Source: Actinomycetes bacterium (GTDB lineage: Bacteria; Actinomycetota; Actinomycetes; Mycobacteriales; Mycobacteriaceae). Taken from it: a stretch of 64,000 bases of DNA. The notes under the pieces were generated by a model, which was not told the DNA's origin, made no database searches, and worked only from the letters and a program-made list of their open reading frames with translations. This document shows, one piece after another, positions 1-7,357 of this stretch. The position numbers and the translations under genes are program-made. The stretch spans positions 12,693-76,692 of the forward strand of contig JAEXZY010000042.1 of NCBI GenBank assembly GCA_023404955.1, written 5' to 3'. Position 1 is the first letter of the stretch, and the number at the start of each line of letters is the position of its first letter.

Positions 1-1
1 G

Positions 2-430
2 CTCACGCTGTTCCTCGACCTGGGCTGGGCCGCCGGCTACACCACGATCCTGTTGTCGCACATCGCTTTCGAGGTCAGCTTCATCGCGATGACCGTACGA
101 GCGCGCGTGCGGGGCTTCGATTGGACGCTCGAAGACGCGTCGCTGGATCTGGGCGCGAGCCCCGCCCGCACATTCTTCAAGGTCACGCTGCCGCTGATCG
201 TGCCTGGCATCATCGCCGCGGCGATGCTGTCGTTCGCACTGTCGCTCGACGACTTCATCATCACCTACTTCGTCAGCGGCTCGACGGTGACGTATCCGCT
301 CTACGTCAACGCCGCGGTCAAGGCCGCTGTGCCGCCACAGATCAACGTGCTGGCCACCGCGATTCTGCTGATCAGCCTCATCCTGCTCGCGATCGGAACC
401 CTGTACCGGCGCAAGCGTTTCGAGGCCTGA
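2..430 (+). CDS. ABC transporter permease, PotC type (5' end cut off)
   Basis: The reading frame is open from the window edge to a TGA at 428-430, so only the last 142 or so residues are present. The visible part carries the permease coupling loop of binding-protein-dependent importers (residues reading EDASLDLGASPARTFFKVTLP, with the conserved Ala and Gly) followed by hydrophobic segments, ending in RRKRFEA. The segment LSLDDFIITYFVSG is typical of PotC, the second permease of spermidine/putrescine ABC importers (family knowledge). Its PotA, PotB and PotD partners would lie to the left of the window. The substrate is inferred only. Confidence 0.85.
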   Translation, partial: LTLFLDLGWAAGYTTILLSHIAFEVSFIAMTVRARVRGFDWTLEDASLDLGASPARTFFKVTLPLIVPGIIAAAMLSFALSLDDFIITYFVSGSTVTYPLYVNAAVKAAVPPQINVLATAILLISLILLAIGTLYRRKRFEA

Positions 431-431
431 G

Positions 432-794
432 CTAACCGTCTAGTCGCACTCGCACCGTCACGCGGCCACGGTCGTCACGCCGCGCCACGGCGTGACCGGT
501 GCGGTCGGCACCCTCGAAATCGGTGAGCGTCAGGGGCCCGCCGCCGTCGGTGAAGTTGCGCCACCAGGTCTTCTGATCGGGGGCCATCACCCGGATGACG
601 ATCTCGTTGCCCGAGCGCTGGTAGTTGACCGGAGTTTCGAACGTCTGCTGCGAACGCCTGCCGGTGTAGCGGATGACCACCATGCTGCGCCGGACCAGCG
701 GACCGATGACCGGCGCGTGGATCAGACGAGCTGCGCCGGCGTTGACGAGGCCCACCACGGGTGAGCCGAAAATTCCTCTGCCCATGGCTGACAC
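432..794 (-). CDS. Deazaflavin-dependent nitroreductase-like small protein
   Basis: A 120-residue protein with the pattern VIRYTGRRSQQTFETPVNY near residue 40 and a following WWRNF motif, as seen in the mycobacterial nitroreductase / F420-dependent (DUF385-like, split-barrel) group. In that group the Thr-Gly-Arg/Lys-Ser/Arg stretch contacts the deazaflavin cofactor (family knowledge). It is convergent with the PotC-like permease gene, one base away, and sits 9 bases from the exporter gene on the same strand. The substrate is unknown. It could be a catalytically silent relative, since the family is large in mycobacteria. Confidence 0.6.
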   Translation of the reverse strand: MSAMGRGIFGSPVVGLVNAGAARLIHAPVIGPLVRRSMVVIRYTGRRSQQTFETPVNYQRSGNEIVIRVMAPDQKTWWRNFTDGGGPLTLTDFEGADRTGHAVARRDDRGRVTVRVRLDG

Positions 795-803
795 GGTAAT
801 CGC

Positions 804-1724
804 TCAGCCGACCTCGAGGGGTACCGGTTGCGAGCGAGCGCCGGAGCGGGCAGCGCCGGCGCCGGCGAGGACCACGAATCCGATGCCGAGCACGCTGAGC
901 GGTCCCGGCACCTGGTGCAGGATCGCCAGGCCGACCACCATCGCCAGTGCGGGTTCCAGGCTCATCAGGGTGCCGAAGGCGGCGGTGGTGAGGCGCCGCA
1001 GTGCCAACAATTCCAGCGCGAAGGGCACGACCGGAAGCAGGATCGCCAATCCGAGGCCCAACAGCAGGATGTCGCCGTCAACCCTCGGGATCACGGACGG
1101 ACCGACGACCGCGGTGGCGAACAGAGCCGCGACCGGCATGGACACCGCCAGACCCGCGATCCCGGCCACCTCGTCGCCCACCTTCTGGGTGAGCAGGATG
1201 TACCCGGCCCAGCACACCGCGGAGCCGAGGGCGTAGGCAACCCCGAGCTGGTCGACGGTTCCGCTCCACGGTTCGGTCAGCAGGACGACGCCGACCGCCG
1301 CGAGGCCAGGCCACAGCAGGCGTCCGCGGCCGTGCCCGCGAGCCACGGCGACCGAGAGCGGACCGAGAAACTCCAGCGCGCTGGCCGTTCCGAGTGGGAT
1401 GCGGTCGACAGCTGCCATGAAAAGCAGCGTGATGCCCGCGGTGACGATGCCGAGCACGACGCACATCAGAAAGGACCGGCGGGTGAACGCCGTCCAGCGG
1501 GGTCGCACCAGGACGAGCAGCAGCACGCCGGCCCACATCAGCCGCAGCCACGCGACGCCCTCGACACCGATGTCGTCGATCAGCGTCACAGCGAACGCCA
1601 GCCCCAGCTGCACGCACGCCATCGCACCGATCGCCATCATGGCGCCGGTGCGGGCCCGATCCGATGTCATGTCTGCATTGAACGGGACGTCGACCGTTGC
1701 GGTCCAACTGATTTCGGCGGACAT
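804..1724 (-). CDS. EamA/RhtA-family membrane exporter
   Basis: About 306 residues with ten hydrophobic segments arranged as two EamA halves, resembling the RhtA threonine/homoserine exporter group (drug/metabolite transporter superfamily). The best-conserved part starts at the internal Met at 1670. I chose ATG 1724 because an AAAGG-like ribosome site lies 8 to 13 bases before it; the start at 1670 has none. The second half contains SLEPALAMVVGLAILHQ, a typical EamA segment. It acts in the cytoplasmic membrane, probably exporting a small amino acid or metabolite. It is divergent from the HNH gene at 1846. The frame stays open upstream to 1928, but nothing there looks like protein. Confidence 0.75.
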   Translation of the reverse strand: MSAEISWTATVDVPFNADMTSDRARTGAMMAIGAMACVQLGLAFAVTLIDDIGVEGVAWLRLMWAGVLLLVLVRPRWTAFTRRSFLMCVVLGIVTAGITLLFMAAVDRIPLGTASALEFLGPLSVAVARGHGRGRLLWPGLAAVGVVLLTEPWSGTVDQLGVAYALGSAVCWAGYILLTQKVGDEVAGIAGLAVSMPVAALFATAVVGPSVIPRVDGDILLLGLGLAILLPVVPFALELLALRRLTTAAFGTLMSLEPALAMVVGLAILHQVPGPLSVLGIGFVVLAGAGAARSGARSQPVPLEVG

Positions 1725-1845
1725 ATTGTTCGCCTTTTCCGTACGATTGGCGGAGTTGTCCCCAGCGCCGATTTCATCCCCAGGCCCCGCGGTGGGTCGG
1801 CCTGTATCGCGTCGGGATGTCGGGGGCGATGGGCAGATTGGGGGC

Positions 1846-3109
1846 ATGTCCCCGATCAGTTCCCTGGCCATCGATGAGCGGTTGTCGGTGTTGCATGAGG
1901 AGTTGGCGGAGCTGACGGGGCAGCGCAATGCGATCGATGCGCGGATCGTGGAGATCGCTGCCGAAATCGACCGGGACGAGTTGTGGGCGGCGGCCGGAGC
2001 CCGGTCGACCGCACATTGGGTGGCGTGGAAGGCCGGGGTGTCGCCGTGGGCGCAGACGATCGCGGCGATCGCGCACCGCTACGACGAATTCCCCTCGTGC
2101 ATCCAGGGATTGGCGCAGGGCCGGTTCTCCGTGGATCAGGTCGGGGTGATCGCTGAACGCGGCCTACCCGGCTCCGACAAGCATTTCGCCACGATGGCTC
2201 AGTGCGCGACGGTCACCCAGCTACGCACGGCGCTGAAGCTGCAACCCAAACCCACCCCCGACCCAGAGCCCGAGTCGGAGCCCGACGAGCCTGACGAGGA
2301 CGACGGACCGACCACCACCGCAGATCCGGGGCCGCAGGTCGATCACCTCCCGCAGCGATGAGCAGTACACCTACTGGCACATCGCGCTCCCCCACGTCGA
2401 GAACGCGGCATTCGAAGCCGCCCTCGCGTCGCATCGCGATGCGTTGATCACCGAGTACAAAGCCGCTGACCCAGACGAACGGACGTCGATACCCACCAAC
2501 GCAGCGGCCTTCATGCGGTTGGTCGACGCGAGCTGGGACGCCGAGGCCGCCGCGCGCCCGCACGGGCAACGCACCACCGTCGTCGTCCACGTCGATGTCG
2601 CCGACAACGTCGCGACCCTGCACCTCGGACCCGTCCTGCCCGACAGCGACCGCCGATATCTGACCTGCGACGCGACCTGCGAAGCGTGGTTCCACCGCGA
2701 CGGGCAGGTGATCGGCGCCAGCCGCTCGACCCGCACGGTGAACCGGCGCCTACGCCGCGCACTGGAGCATCGGGACCGCTGCTGCGTAGTGCCCGGCTGT
2801 GGGGCCACCCGCGCTTTGCACGCCCACCACCTGGTGCACTGGGAAGACGGCGGACCCACCGAACTGTGGAACCTCGCCCTGGTATGCCCGTATCACCACC
2901 GCGCCCACCACCGTGGCCTCATCACGATCACCGGACCCGCCGACCACCTCGTGGTCACCGACGCCGCCGGCCGCGCCCTGACCTCAGCCTCGTTGGCCCG
3001 CACACCAACTCAGCCACCACCGGACGTCGCACCATGCCCCGGCCCGACCGGCGAACGCGCGAACTGGTGGTGGTACCAACCCTACGAACCCCGCCCACCC
3101 ACCGACTGA
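1846..3109 (+). pseudogene. DUF222/HNH endonuclease-domain protein, broken by a +1 frameshift
   Basis: Two adjacent frames form one DUF222-HNH protein of the family that is multicopy in mycobacteria (13E12 type). The first part (1846-2361) begins MSPISSLAIDERL, carries the ARSTAHWVAWK motif of DUF222 and ends at a TGA in an acidic Pro-rich linker. The next frame reads RRSITSRSDEQYTYWHIALP without a start of its own and carries the HNH domain: CCVVPGCG, HAHHLVHWEDGG, then CPYHHRAHH, so all metal and catalytic His/Cys residues are present. Removing one G from the GGGG run at 2328-2331 joins the frames as ADPGRRSITS. It is therefore either a recent one-base insertion, a phase-variable tract, or a sequencing error. 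The full product would be about 420 residues. Confidence 0.8.
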
Positions 3110-3136
3110 GGCGCCGCCGGCGCAGGCAGGCGGGCC

Positions 3137-3160
3137 GGCCGAGACGTTTTGTCGGTGGCC
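3137..3160 (+). terminator. Possible terminator hairpin after the HNH gene
   Basis: GGCC at 3137-3140 can pair with GGCC at 3157-3160 and GAC with GTC around a GTTTT loop, with a small internal mismatch. It lies 28 bases after the HNH stop codon and 53 bases before the next gene. There is no U tract, which is common for mycobacterial terminators. The evidence is only the fold. Confidence 0.3.
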
Positions 3161-3213
3161 CTCCCTAGAGTGCGGCGAAGGGGGCAGACAACGGCAGAGA
3201 ACCAGGAGACACC

Positions 3214-3582
3214 ATGATCACGCTCGATACCGCCGCGCTCGACCCGTATCTGGGCGAGGACAGCGGTCCCGTGGTGATGCTTAATCTGCTTCGCTTCCGT
3301 CCCGACGGCGGCAGAGACACCTACCTCGAGTACATCGCAGCGTTCGAAAGCACCGGCGTGCAGGCGAAGTACGGCGTCGACGTGCTCTACGTCGGTACCG
3401 GTGGAGTCGCGTTGGTCGGCGAAACCGGTCAGGACTGGGACATGGTGGCCCTCGTGCGATATCCCAGCAGAAAACACTTCATCGACATGATCAACGATCC
3501 GGATTACCAGCGCTTCGAGCATCTGCGTGAGGACGCACTGGTCGAGGCGGTATTACAAGCCACCACACCGGCGGCCGCTTAG
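3214..3582 (+). CDS. DUF1330 domain protein
   Basis: A 122-residue protein with the DUF1330 / dimeric alpha-beta barrel pattern: a strand VVMLNLLRFRPDGG near residue 20, a helix with YLEYIAAF, the strand DMVALVRYPSRKHFIDMINDPDY, and the ending EHLREDALVEAVLQ. A clear AGGAG ribosome site precedes the ATG by 7 bases. Members are small cytoplasmic proteins of unknown function that resemble heme- or quinone-modifying ferredoxin-like folds. It is convergent with the MFS gene and the two share their last 4 bases. Confidence 0.8.
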   Translation: MITLDTAALDPYLGEDSGPVVMLNLLRFRPDGGRDTYLEYIAAFESTGVQAKYGVDVLYVGTGGVALVGETGQDWDMVALVRYPSRKHFIDMINDPDYQRFEHLREDALVEAVLQATTPAAA

Positions 3583-4964
3583 GTCATGGCAGCGGTCCGA
3601 TGGCCGCGTGCGAGCACGATCGCCGGCACGACGGCGAGCGCGAACAGCGCACCTGCCGTCGCGACGTATACGTGGACGCCCGTCGCCGTGCTGACCGGGG
3701 CGCCGGAAACGATTGCATCGGGCATCCGAGCCGCCTCGAGAATCTCGGCGCCCACAATGGTGACCAGCACCGATCCGAGCGCCATCACGACCGAAACCAG
3801 CCCTGCCACAGTTCCCTGCCGATCAGGCGCAGCGCTGCTCACCGCCAGGGTGTAGCCCGACGCCCCGATCGCACCAGCTGCCGCACCGAGCGCCGTAGCG
3901 CACGCCAGCGCCACCGGCACGACCGAATCCCCGGCGATCATCGCGAAGGCGGCCGCGGTTCCGACGATGATGCCGCCGACGAGTGTCGCCGCGGCCCCGA
4001 GTCGTCTCGCCAGCCATCCCGCGGTGATACCACCGAGCGCGATTCCGAGGTTGGCCGCAGCGAAAAGCGCTGCAGCAGCGCCGCCCAGACCGTAGCCGAG
4101 ACCCGCTGTGGCGGGTACCCGGCCGACCACACCGAACAGATGCAGCATGCACCGGAAAGCGCCGCCGGCAAGCACGAGAGCTGCCAACGTGAGCAGGACC
4201 GGACGGGTCAGTGACCGTAGGTCGATGATGGGATCTTCGATGTGCAGGCACCGGAACAAGCACCCCGCCAGCGCGATCACACCGATGCCCAGCAGAGCGC
4301 ACATCTGCGGCGACCGCCATCCGACATCGCTGCCCAGGCTCAGGTAACCGAGCACACCCGCAAGACCGCCACCCAGCAGCAACGCTCCGACCGCATCGAC
4401 GCGACCCGGCGAGCGAACCTGCGACTCCGGGATGCAGACGGCAACCCCCGCCGCGGCCGCGATCGCAAGCATGCCTGCGACCGCGAAGACACCCCGGTCA
4501 CCGCTGCGATCGATGATGGGCGTCATCAGCAGCGGCTCGACGATGCCGACGAGAGAAGAACTGGACGTCACCAGCCCCACCAGAACCATCGCCTCGTGCG
4601 GACGACAGATCTGAACGACAAGAGCCACCGTCAGGAACACAGCGGCGAAGCCTGCGCCCTGGAGTAGGCGGCCCACTACGAAGAACCAGACACTCGGGGC
4701 AACCACGCATGCCAGCGCTCCTGCGCTTGCAACAGTCAGAGCGCCGATGAGCACGCGGCGCGTGCCGTGGACGTCGGCGGCCTTCGCGAGCACGGGCGAC
4801 CAAATGGCGCCCGACAGAAGGGCGCTCGCCGTCAACCAGGCCGCCTCGTCGGTGTCGAAGCGATCGAGCAACTGCGGAATGACCATCATCGGCGATCCCA
4901 CGACGACATCGGCCACGACATTGGCGAGCACCAAGATCGCCGCCCACCCGCCGATTCGCTTCAT
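3579..4964 (-). CDS. Major facilitator superfamily exporter
   Basis: A 461-residue membrane protein with at least twelve hydrophobic segments. It has the cytoplasmic-loop motif AKAADVHGTRRVLIGA (the MFS motif A position, near residue 60) and a second-half GWLARRLGAAATLVGG repeat, as in drug:H+ antiporters. Its ATG overlaps the TGA of the upstream FAD-monooxygenase gene (ATGA at 4961-4964), so the two are translationally coupled in one operon. The divergent TetR gene at 6284 is the probable regulator. A monooxygenase-plus-exporter pair suggests detoxification of an aromatic compound or antibiotic; the substrate is not visible. Confidence 0.8.
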   Translation of the reverse strand: MKRIGGWAAILVLANVVADVVVGSPMMVIPQLLDRFDTDEAAWLTASALLSGAIWSPVLAKAADVHGTRRVLIGALTVASAGALACVVAPSVWFFVVGRLLQGAGFAAVFLTVALVVQICRPHEAMVLVGLVTSSSSLVGIVEPLLMTPIIDRSGDRGVFAVAGMLAIAAAAGVAVCIPESQVRSPGRVDAVGALLLGGGLAGVLGYLSLGSDVGWRSPQMCALLGIGVIALAGCLFRCLHIEDPIIDLRSLTRPVLLTLAALVLAGGAFRCMLHLFGVVGRVPATAGLGYGLGGAAAALFAAANLGIALGGITAGWLARRLGAAATLVGGIIVGTAAAFAMIAGDSVVPVALACATALGAAAGAIGASGYTLAVSSAAPDRQGTVAGLVSVVMALGSVLVTIVGAEILEAARMPDAIVSGAPVSTATGVHVYVATAGALFALAVVPAIVLARGHRTAAMT

Positions 4965-6201
4965 CGACGCGCGTTGCGCTGCAACACCTCTGAGTGACGC
5001 AGCAGATCATCCCCGGCGAGCGTGAGGCTCGTCGCGGCACTGCGCAGCGGCGCTTGGAGCAGGCCGAGCAATCCCAGCCGCTGCAACCACGGCACGGCAC
5101 ACAGCTTCACGTTGCGGCGCAGGAGCTGACCGGGCGTTCGCACCAGCACCGTCCCGTCAGTGCGCAGCGCCAGGTCCTGATTCCTCGTCACGAAATCGCG
5201 CATGCGCTCTTCATAGGCAGCGTAGGCATCCTGCGCGCGCTCGTGCGCACACAGTTCACTGGCCAGCACATAGGCTCCCGCGATCGCGATGCTGGTGCCC
5301 TGCCCGGACAGAAACGCCGGCGCGTAGGCCGCGTCGCCGACCAGCGCGACACGGCCCGAACTCCAGCGTTGCATGCGCACCTGACTGACCGTGTCGACGT
5401 AGACGTCGTCGCAGCCGCTCATCGTATCGATGACTTCGGATGTGCGCCAACGGTCCTCGGCGAACGCCTCACGGAATGCATTGATGACGGCGGTCAGTCG
5501 CGCCGATCCACGGTTCCCGGTGTCGGGTGCACGAACGTCGCGAAGGCTCGCCCCGGCGCACCGTCGGACGGACGTTCCACGAGCACGGTGCGTCCCGGGT
5601 GGGAGTAGAAGTAGCCGCTGCCCGGCGCGAAGGCATCCCGCGGCAGGTCCCAGACAGCGACGTACGGGCCCAGGTGACGCAAGAACCGTTCCTCGGGACC
5701 GAAAACGAGCGCGCGGACGTTCGAGTGGATACCGTCCGCGCCGATCACCACATCGACGATCTCGGAGGGGCGGCGCTCGAACGACACCTCGATCCCGGAA
5801 TCGAGTTCGCACAGTGCGGTGATCGATTCGGAGAACACGTAATCGACGCGATCAGCCGTTGCGCGATGGAGCACGGCGCTGAGCTCTCCGCGGGAGAGCT
5901 CGACGTCACCCTCCCCGGATGAGCCGAGCAGATTGCCGTAGTCGAGCGTGCACAGTCGGCGCCCCGACGGGGCGAGTAGCTCGACCGGCACGTGTCGGTA
6001 GCGGTGTTCGACGAGTTGCGCGTGAAGGCCCATGCGGGTCACCACCTCGACGGCGGCGCCGCGCACATCGACCGGATAACCGCTGGTGCGCAATCGATCT
6101 GCTCGTTCGACGACGGTGACCTGCCAGCCCGCCTCGGCCAGCCAGAACGCCAGGACGGGTCCGGCGATGCTCGCGCCGGAGATCACAGCTTTGCGTGTCA
6201 T
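4961..6201 (-). pseudogene. FAD-dependent monooxygenase, split by a frameshift
   Basis: The first frame (from ATG 6201) encodes the N-terminal FAD site ISGASIAGPVLAFWLAEAGW and the substrate region, and stops at a TGA near 5494 after TPGTVDRRD. The second frame supplies the rest: LTAVINAFREAFAED, the second FAD motif RVALVGDAAYAPAFLSGQG, and the end LLRHSEVLQRNARR. One extra base near 5496 (CGAC followed by CTG rather than TGA) would restore a roughly 410-residue group A flavoprotein hydroxylase of the TetX/PgaE-like kind. Neither half alone has both FAD motifs, so the gene is probably inactive unless this is a sequencing error. It heads an operon with the MFS exporter and is divergent from the TetR gene. 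Confidence 0.8.
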
Positions 6202-6224
6202 GAGTGCCCCGCAGGTGTTGGACG

Positions 6225-6286
6225 GATAAGCTACGTGAGTGTTGCTTATCGGCGACACTAACGGCGTGCGTTAAGCTACGCAAGTG
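6225..6286. promoter_or_regulatory. TetR operator region with two overlapping promoters
   Basis: The 82-base gap between the monooxygenase and TetR genes holds a direct repeat TAAGCTACGNNAGTG at 6227-6241 and 6272-6286 (13 of 15 bases identical). GATAAGC (6225-6231) and GCTTATC (6244-6250) also form a perfect 7-base inverted repeat with a 12-base spacer. The downstream repeat contains TAAGCT at 6272-6277, a TANNNT -10 element six bases before the TetR GTG. The upstream repeat contains TAGCTT on the minus strand, which could be the -10 element of the monooxygenase operon. One repressor could therefore block both promoters. This is inferred from sequence pattern. Confidence 0.55.
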
Positions 6287-6880
6287 TCCTCTAGAGTCGC
6301 GCCCGGTCACCGGCGCCGCGGTGCTGAACTCGACTGCGCGATCTTGGACGCGGGCTGGGAGCAACTGCTCGACGCCGGCTACGCGGGCTTCACGATCGAA
6401 GCGGTGGCCGCTCGGTCGGCGTCCGCACGATCGGTGCTCTACCGCCGCTGGCCGACGCGGCTCGATCTGCTCGAGGCCGTGATCCGCCGACGCGGCGAAG
6501 TCGACGTCATCGGCGTGCCCGACACCGGCACGCTCCGCGGCGACGTGCTGGCGGTCCTCACCGACTTCAACGATCGGCGGGCGCGCACGATGGGCTTGTT
6601 CGCCGCATTGTTGGGCGCCTACTACGACGAGGCAGGCGGGTCACCACAGAAGCTGCGCGCATTGTTCGTGCCCGATGGACCGAGCATCATGACCCAGATC
6701 GCTGAACGTGCCGTCGCGCGAGGTGAATTGGCGGCCATGCCGCCGCAGCGTGTACTCAACCTCCCCGCTGATCTGCTGCGCCACGAACTGTTCATGACCA
6801 TGACCGCAGTACCGGACGCCACCATCACCGAGATCGTCGACGACGTGTTCCTCCCGCTGGTGACGCGGGCAGCGAGCTGA
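6284..6880 (+). CDS. TetR-family transcriptional regulator
   Basis: A 198-residue regulator. The N-terminal helix-turn-helix reads GYAGFTIEAVAARSASARSVLYRRWPTRLDLL (about residues 32-63 with the usual Tyr-Arg-Arg-Trp recognition end), followed by a TetR-like all-helical ligand domain. It starts at GTG 6284 with no ribosome site. A -10-like TAAGCT ends six bases before it, so the mRNA is probably leaderless. It is divergent from the monooxygenase-MFS operon, which it most likely represses until a substrate of the pump or enzyme binds. Confidence 0.85.
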   Translation: MSSRVAPGHRRRGAELDCAILDAGWEQLLDAGYAGFTIEAVAARSASARSVLYRRWPTRLDLLEAVIRRRGEVDVIGVPDTGTLRGDVLAVLTDFNDRRARTMGLFAALLGAYYDEAGGSPQKLRALFVPDGPSIMTQIAERAVARGELAAMPPQRVLNLPADLLRHELFMTMTAVPDATITEIVDDVFLPLVTRAAS

Positions 6881-6881
6881 T

Positions 6882-7352
6882 TCAGCTGGTGGCTTGCGCC
6901 GGTTCGTACGAGCAGATCGCGTCCACCTTGTCGGCCGAGGCGCTCTGCGGGTCGAATTCGTAACCCAGCCAGTCCTTGGCGAGTCGGCGGGCGAGTTCCA
7001 GACCGATCACTCGCTGGCCGAAACACAGCACCTGGGCGTTGTTCGACAGCACCGACCGTTCCACCGAGAAGCTGTCGTGTGCGGTGACCGCGCGGATACC
7101 CGGCACTTTGTTCGCGCTGATCGCCACGCCGAGCCCGGTGCCGCAGACCAGCAGCGCGCGATCGGCCTTCCCGTCGGCGATCATGCGCGCCGCCGCGACG
7201 GCGACGTGGGGGTAGGCGGTGTTCTCGTCCGCGCTCACCCCGACATCGGTGACCTCGGCGACCCGATCATCGGCCTGAAGATCACTCTTGAGTGCTTCCT
7301 TGTAATCGAAGCCGGCGTCATCAGAGCCGACCACGATGCGGAGTCCTGCCAT
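6882..7352 (-). CDS. derI: RpiB-like sugar-phosphate isomerase (probable D-erythrulose-4-phosphate isomerase)
   Basis: A 156-residue RpiB/LacA/LacB-fold protein. The active-site loop LLVCGTGLGVAISANK carries Cys70 and the Gly-Thr-Gly phosphate loop, and SVLSNNAQVL follows. The usual RpiB DHAG motif is DDAG here (residues 11-14), so it is unlikely to be the housekeeping ribose-5-phosphate isomerase. It ends the polyol operon, five bases after the kinase gene, with the strong ribosome site AAAGGGGAG. By family knowledge of the M. smegmatis erythritol/threitol pathway, it should convert D-erythrulose 4-phosphate to D-erythrose 4-phosphate, which feeds the pentose phosphate pathway. Confidence 0.75.
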   Translation of the reverse strand: MAGLRIVVGSDDAGFDYKEALKSDLQADDRVAEVTDVGVSADENTAYPHVAVAAARMIADGKADRALLVCGTGLGVAISANKVPGIRAVTAHDSFSVERSVLSNNAQVLCFGQRVIGLELARRLAKDWLGYEFDPQSASADKVDAICSYEPAQATS

Positions 7353-7357
7353 GCGGG

